Source of the DNA: an uncultured Lachnospiraceae bacterium
GTDB lineage: Bacteria; Bacillota; Clostridia; Lachnospirales; Lachnospiraceae
Direction of reading: 5' to 3'
DNA length: 64,000 nucleotides
NCBI GenBank assembly: GCA_900542015.1
Contig: UQLY01000004.1
Coordinates: forward strand, 124,001 to 188,000
Of this stretch, positions 60,525 through 64,000 are shown in pieces (positions within the stretch are counted from its first letter, which is position 1; the number at the start of each line of letters is the position of its first letter). The notes beneath the pieces are model-generated. The model made no database searches, was not told where the DNA came from, and saw nothing but the letters and a program-made list of their open reading frames with translations. The translations under genes and the position numbers were made by a program.

Positions 60525-60664
60525 GCAGAAAAACCGGCATAGAGATCAAAGGAAACCATTAGAAAAACGCCGGCACTTAATCCGCGTTCTTTGCGGATTT
60601 ATGTGCCGCTGCGTTTTTCTTGAGCGCAAGCGTGTTTCCGTGGTCTCTATGCCGGTTTTTCTGC
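60525..60664. repeat. 140-bp nested palindrome between convergent pgeF and prs
   Basis: Outer arms 60525-60547 and 60642-60664 (23 bp) are complementary with one G-U-compatible mismatch; GGAAAC (60551-60556) and GTTTCC (60634-60639) extend them. Inside, AAAAACGCCGGCAC (60563-60576) pairs with GTGCCGCTGCGTTTTT (60603-60618) with a 2-base bulge. AATCCGC (60579-60585) pairs with GCGGATT (60593-60599), loop GTTCTTT. A third small hairpin CTTG-AGCG-CAAG is at 60619-60630. The RNA would fold as a three-way junction. T- and A-runs next to the arms let it work as a bidirectional terminator. Confidence 0.85.
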
Positions 60665-60694
60665 GTCGCCTTATCAACTTGATTTATGTTGCTT

Positions 60695-61882
60695 TTATAA
60701 CCCGCCAAAATCTCTTTCATTATATTTCGCGAGCAAATCCTGAATCTTCTGCGTCGGCGTCAGGACGTTACCCATAGACAAATCGTGATTCATGAAATCG
60801 ATAATGCTTGCCGTAAATTTACTCATATCGGCTTCGACGAAATAGGGCTTGTCCTTGATTTCCGGCGGAAGATAGGTCAGGTTTGTAACGACTACGCGGT
60901 CAAAGTAATTTTTGGCGTAAGCGTCGTCAAATGCTGTTAAACCTTCCGTGAAAAGACCGAAGGTGCAGCAGATAAATACCCGTTTCGCACCCATTTGCTT
61001 CAATTGTTTGGCGGTGTCGATCATGCTGCCGCCGGACGCGATCATATCGTCGATGATAATCACGTCCCTGCCCTGAATATTGTCTCCCAGAAATTCATGG
61101 GCTACAATGGGGTTTTTGCCGTTGACCACTTTTGAATAGTCGCGGCGTTTATAAAACATACCGGTATCCACGCCAAGGACGGAAGAGAAGTAGACCGCGC
61201 GGTCCAGGGCTCCTTCGTCGGGGCTGATAACGGTCATATGGTCTTTGTCAATAATCAGATCTTTTTCATAACGGAGCAAAGATCGGATAAACTGATAAGG
61301 CGGGGTAAAGTTGTCAAATCCGTTGAGGGGAGTTGCGTTTGCCACTCTGGGATCGTGAGCGTCAAAAGTAATGAAATTGCTGACGCCCATCAGACTTAAT
61401 TCTTTTAAAGCATACGCGCAGTCCAAAGATTCCCTGGTGGCTCTTTTATGCTGGCGACCTTCGTACAGGAAAGGCATGATCACATTGATCCGGTGCGCTT
61501 TGCCGTTGCACGCGGCAATCAGTCTTTTTAAATCCTGATAGTGGTCGTCGGGAGATTTGTGGTTTTCATAACCGTTTACGGTATAGGTCAGGCTGTGGTT
61601 GCAGACGTCTACCATGATGAAAAGATCCTTACCGCGGACGGATTCGTTTAAAATCGCTTTACCTTCTCCCGAACCGAAGCGCGGACAAACGGCGTCCAGT
61701 ATGTAATTATCTTCAGAATAGCCTTCAAAGGCGGGATCGTTTTTTAAATCGTTATGTACGTTGGCGCGGAAGTCCACCAGATAATCATTGACCATTTTTG
61801 CGAAATCAATGCAGCTTTCAGTGGCGATGATCTTTAGGGGGGCTACCGGCATGGCATGTTCAAGTACTGATAAATTAGGCAT
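60695..61882 (-). CDS. prs: Ribose-phosphate pyrophosphokinase (long form)
   Basis: A 395-residue PRPP synthetase-like protein. Start at the complement of 61882 (GGAGG upstream). ITFDAHDPR and the PRPP loop VIIIDDMIASGGSM are present. Also visible are VMPFLYEGRQHKR-type residues for the flexible catalytic loop (here INVIMPFLYEGRQHKRATRE) and FGSGEGKAIL. It is about 80 residues longer than the classical 315-residue enzyme, as in other Clostridia. It makes PRPP for nucleotide synthesis. Confidence 0.9.
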   Translation of the reverse strand: MPNLSVLEHAMPVAPLKIIATESCIDFAKMVNDYLVDFRANVHNDLKNDPAFEGYSEDNYILDAVCPRFGSGEGKAILNESVRGKDLFIMVDVCNHSLTYTVNGYENHKSPDDHYQDLKRLIAACNGKAHRINVIMPFLYEGRQHKRATRESLDCAYALKELSLMGVSNFITFDAHDPRVANATPLNGFDNFTPPYQFIRSLLRYEKDLIIDKDHMTVISPDEGALDRAVYFSSVLGVDTGMFYKRRDYSKVVNGKNPIVAHEFLGDNIQGRDVIIIDDMIASGGSMIDTAKQLKQMGAKRVFICCTFGLFTEGLTAFDDAYAKNYFDRVVVTNLTYLPPEIKDKPYFVEADMSKFTASIIDFMNHDLSMGNVLTPTQKIQDLLAKYNERDFGGL

Positions 61883-61941
61883 TCTATCCTCCGTATCTGT
61901 CGGCTTTCCGGATGCCGGCAAAGATAAATTCTTACTCACTT

Positions 61942-61987
61942 AATTTATCATTCTGCTAGTGACACGTCAAGGAATTTCTAGTAGAAT
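61942..61987. promoter_or_regulatory. Back-to-back promoters of prs (-) and the DUF512 gene (+)
   Basis: Minus strand: TTGACG (complement of 61965-61970), 17 bases, TAAATT (complement of 61942-61947). Plus strand: GTGACA (61959-61964), 17 bases, TAGAAT (61982-61987). The two -35 boxes touch, so RNA polymerase can occupy only one at a time. Confidence 0.6.
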
Positions 61988-62005
61988 GGATAAGAAGGAG
62001 CAGCT

Positions 62006-63346
62006 ATGAAAAAGACGGAACACATTGTAAAAACAATAGAACCCGGCAGTATCGCCGAGGAAATGGAGATTGCCCCGGGAGATATACTGTTGCAGATTAA
62101 CGGTCAGGATATTGAAGATATTTTTGATTATCAGTATCTGATACAGGATGAATATATCGAAGTACTGGTCAGAAAGCCGGATGGAGAAGAGTGGCTTTTG
62201 GAAATAGACAAGGACGAGCAGGAAGACCTGGGAATTGAGTTTGAAAACGGGCTGATGGATGAATACCGTTCCTGCCATAATAAGTGCATTTTTTGTTTTA
62301 TCGATCAGATGCCCAAGGGCATGAGGGATACGCTTTATTTTAAAGACGATGATTCCAGACTTTCCTTTTTGCAGGGAAATTACGTGACTCTGACCAATAT
62401 GTCGGAGCATGACGTAAACAGGATTATCAAATATCATTTAGAGCCCATCAATATATCCTTCCAGACCATGAACCCTGAGCTTCGCTGTAAAATGCTGAAC
62501 AACCGCTTTGCGGGCGAGGCGTTAAAGAAAGTGGACGCGTTTTATGAAGCGGGGATTGCCATGAACGGTCAGATTGTGCTGTGCAAGGGGATCAACGACG
62601 GAAAGGAGCTGGATGACAGCATTAGGGCTTTGACGAAATACCATCCTTGTCTGGAAAGCGTTTCGGTTGTACCGGTGGGCTTGTCCAAATTCAGGGAAGG
62701 ACTGTATCCTTTGGAGCCTTTTTTAAAAGAAGATGCGAAGGATGTTTTGGAAATCATCCATAAGTGGCAGAACCATATGTACGAAAAATACGGAACGCAT
62801 TTTATCCATGCAAGCGACGAATGGTATCTGCTTGCCGGAGAGCCCCTTCCGCCGGAGGAAAACTACGACGGATATCTGCAGCTTGAAAACGGCGTCGGAA
62901 TGCTGACGCTGTTAAAGACGGAGTTTCGGGAAGCGCTGAAAGAGGAAGTGGAAAAATCAGGCGGCAGATCGGATGAAAGCAGGCATGAGGAAATGACTCT
63001 TGTAACCGGGAAGTTAGCATATGCTACCATTAAGGAAATGGCGGAGGAAATGATGAAATGGTTCCCCAATATCAGGCTCCATGTGGAAGCGATTATCAAC
63101 GAATTTTTCGGCGAGATGATCACGGTCTCGGGGCTTTTGACGGGACAGGATATCATCGGACAGTTAAAAGGGAAGAAGCTGGGAGCGAGAATATTGCTGC
63201 CCCAAAACGTATTGCGGAGCGGGGAAAACTATTTTCTGGACGATATTACGCTGCCGCAGTTGGAAGAAACTTTACAAGTCCGGGCAGATATTGTAAAATC
63301 AAGCGGGCAGGATTTTGTCCGCACCATTCTTTACGGGTCCGAATAA
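62006..63346 (+). CDS. DUF512-domain putative Fe-S (radical-SAM-like) protein with N-terminal PDZ
   Basis: A 446-residue protein. A PDZ-like N-terminus (VKTIEPGSIAEEMEIAPGDILLQ is split by the GSIAEE and LLQING turns) leads to a CxxxCxxC cluster, C90, C94 and C97 (SCHNKCIFCFID), and a barrel-like region. The DUF512 C-terminal half includes ENGVGMLTLLKTEF. The Cys spacing is that of radical SAM enzymes; the reaction is unknown. It is encoded just before der in many Clostridia. GAAGGAG precedes the ATG. Confidence 0.88.
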   Translation: MKKTEHIVKTIEPGSIAEEMEIAPGDILLQINGQDIEDIFDYQYLIQDEYIEVLVRKPDGEEWLLEIDKDEQEDLGIEFENGLMDEYRSCHNKCIFCFIDQMPKGMRDTLYFKDDDSRLSFLQGNYVTLTNMSEHDVNRIIKYHLEPINISFQTMNPELRCKMLNNRFAGEALKKVDAFYEAGIAMNGQIVLCKGINDGKELDDSIRALTKYHPCLESVSVVPVGLSKFREGLYPLEPFLKEDAKDVLEIIHKWQNHMYEKYGTHFIHASDEWYLLAGEPLPPEENYDGYLQLENGVGMLTLLKTEFREALKEEVEKSGGRSDESRHEEMTLVTGKLAYATIKEMAEEMMKWFPNIRLHVEAIINEFFGEMITVSGLLTGQDIIGQLKGKKLGARILLPQNVLRSGENYFLDDITLPQLEETLQVRADIVKSSGQDFVRTILYGSE

Positions 63347-63387
63347 TCGGAGGACCGGTTGCATTGTTTTGAGAACAGGAGAACGTA

Positions 63388-64000
63388 ATGAGCAATAAAA
63401 AGGGAAAACCTATCGTCGCAGTGGTAGGCAGACCAAACGTAGGAAAGTCAACATTATTTAACGCCCTTGCAGGATCGATGATTTCGATCGTTAAGGATAC
63501 GCCGGGCATTACCAGGGACCGGATCTATGCGGATGTGACGTGGCTGAATTATCATTTTACCCTGATTGATACCGGAGGCATTGAACCGGAGTCAAAGGAC
63601 GTCATTTTGTCGCAGATGAGAGAACAGGCGCAGATTGCCATCGATACGGCGGATGTGATTTTATTTATGGTGGACGTCAAGCAGGGGCTTGTAGACGCGG
63701 ATGCAAAAGTGGCGGATATGCTGCGCCGCTCCCGTAAGCCGGTGCTTCTTGTGGTAAATAAAGTGGATCATTTTCAGAAGATGATGGCGGACGTCTATGA
63801 GTTTTACAATCTGGGAATCGGCGATCCCCATGCGATATCTGCGGCGAACCAGATGGGAATCGGCGATCTTTTGGATGAGGTGGTTGCGCTGTTTCCCGAA
63901 AGCGACGGCGAAGATGAGGAGGACGACAGACCCAAGGTGGCGATCGTCGGAAAGCCCAATGTGGGGAAAAGCTCCATCATCAATAAACTCATCGGCGAAA
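63388..64000 (+). CDS. der: Der/EngA, double-GTPase ribosome assembly factor (5' part)
   Basis: The first 204 codons; the gene runs off the window. GTPase 1 has GRPNVGKST, the DTPGITRDR switch, DTGG and NKVD. An acidic linker (ESDGEDEEDD) and the start of GTPase 2 (GKPNVGKSSIINK) follow. It is required for 50S maturation. ACAGGAGAACG precedes the ATG. Confidence 0.95.
   Translation, partial: MSNKKGKPIVAVVGRPNVGKSTLFNALAGSMISIVKDTPGITRDRIYADVTWLNYHFTLIDTGGIEPESKDVILSQMREQAQIAIDTADVILFMVDVKQGLVDADAKVADMLRRSRKPVLLVVNKVDHFQKMMADVYEFYNLGIGDPHAISAANQMGIGDLLDEVVALFPESDGEDEEDDRPKVAIVGKPNVGKSSIINKLIGE

Noticed and set aside
1..64000. tRNA, rRNA, CRISPR arrays, replication origin
   Set aside because: No cloverleaf, rRNA segment, regularly spaced repeat array or DnaA-box cluster was seen by eye.

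Overview
The window is chromosomal DNA of a motile, Gram-positive Clostridia bacterium, most likely a Lachnospiraceae member (Roseburia/Butyrivibrio-like). The evidence is a long fla/che operon with FliY, CheC, CheD and TIGR02530- and FlbD-type proteins, followed by rpsB-tsf and later pyrH-frr-uppS-cdsA-dxr-rseP and rplS-lepB-rbgA-rnhB, all in Firmicutes order. No rRNA, tRNA or CRISPR array was found.

Layout. (1) 1-25465, all on +: the fla/che operon, entered inside flgD. It covers the hook (flgD, TIGR02530, flgE), the motor and switch (flbD, motA, motB, fliL, fliM, fliY, cheY), the export gate (fliO, fliP, fliQ, fliR, flhB, flhA), placement (flhF, flhG), a PilZ c-di-GMP protein, chemotaxis (cheB, cheA, cheW, cheC, cheD), sigma-28 (fliA), fapA, and four small genes of uncertain role. 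cheR is not present here. (2) 25466-27554: rpsB-tsf with its own promoter and a terminator. (3) 27555-35930: a visibly AT-rich island with a large serine recombinase, an AlbA_2/ATPase-domain regulator, an XRE regulator and a hydrolase. It also holds several decaying genes: a DUF4297-like nuclease remnant, an aldolase fragment, a GNAT gene with an in-frame TAG and a zinc-ribbon membrane gene with an in-frame TAA. A 52-residue ribbon-helix-helix gene lies divergent to a consensus promoter. (4) 35931-45891: accessory sensory, envelope and metabolic genes (C39-like protease, D-lactate-type dehydrogenase, AEC transporter, LysR regulator, EAL phosphodiesterase, chemoreceptor, polysaccharide deacetylase, bactofilin). 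(5) 45909-51139: pyrH-frr-uppS-cdsA-dxr-rseP. (6) 51240-60459: rplS, two signal peptidases around rbgA, rnhB, a FliK-like/FlhX pair (ylqG/ylqH-like), an ABC-F ATPase, TraX, YraN and PgeF. (7) 60460-64000: a 140-bp nested palindrome, prs (minus strand), a DUF512 Fe-S protein and the start of der.

How it fits together. Regions 1, 2 and 5 look like one ancestral block (fla/che - rpsB - tsf - pyrH - frr - uppS - cdsA - dxr - rseP, as in Bacillus). In this genome it is interrupted by about 18.4 kb between tsf and pyrH, and pyrH now sits 17 bp downstream of a bactofilin gene. C-di-GMP signalling (PilZ, EAL), chemotaxis adaptation (CheB/C/D, an MCP) and the export apparatus (main operon plus FliK-like/FlhX) are the main functional themes. 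The least explained items are the nested palindrome at 60525-60664, the small membrane and coiled-coil genes at the end of the fla/che operon, and the eroding island.
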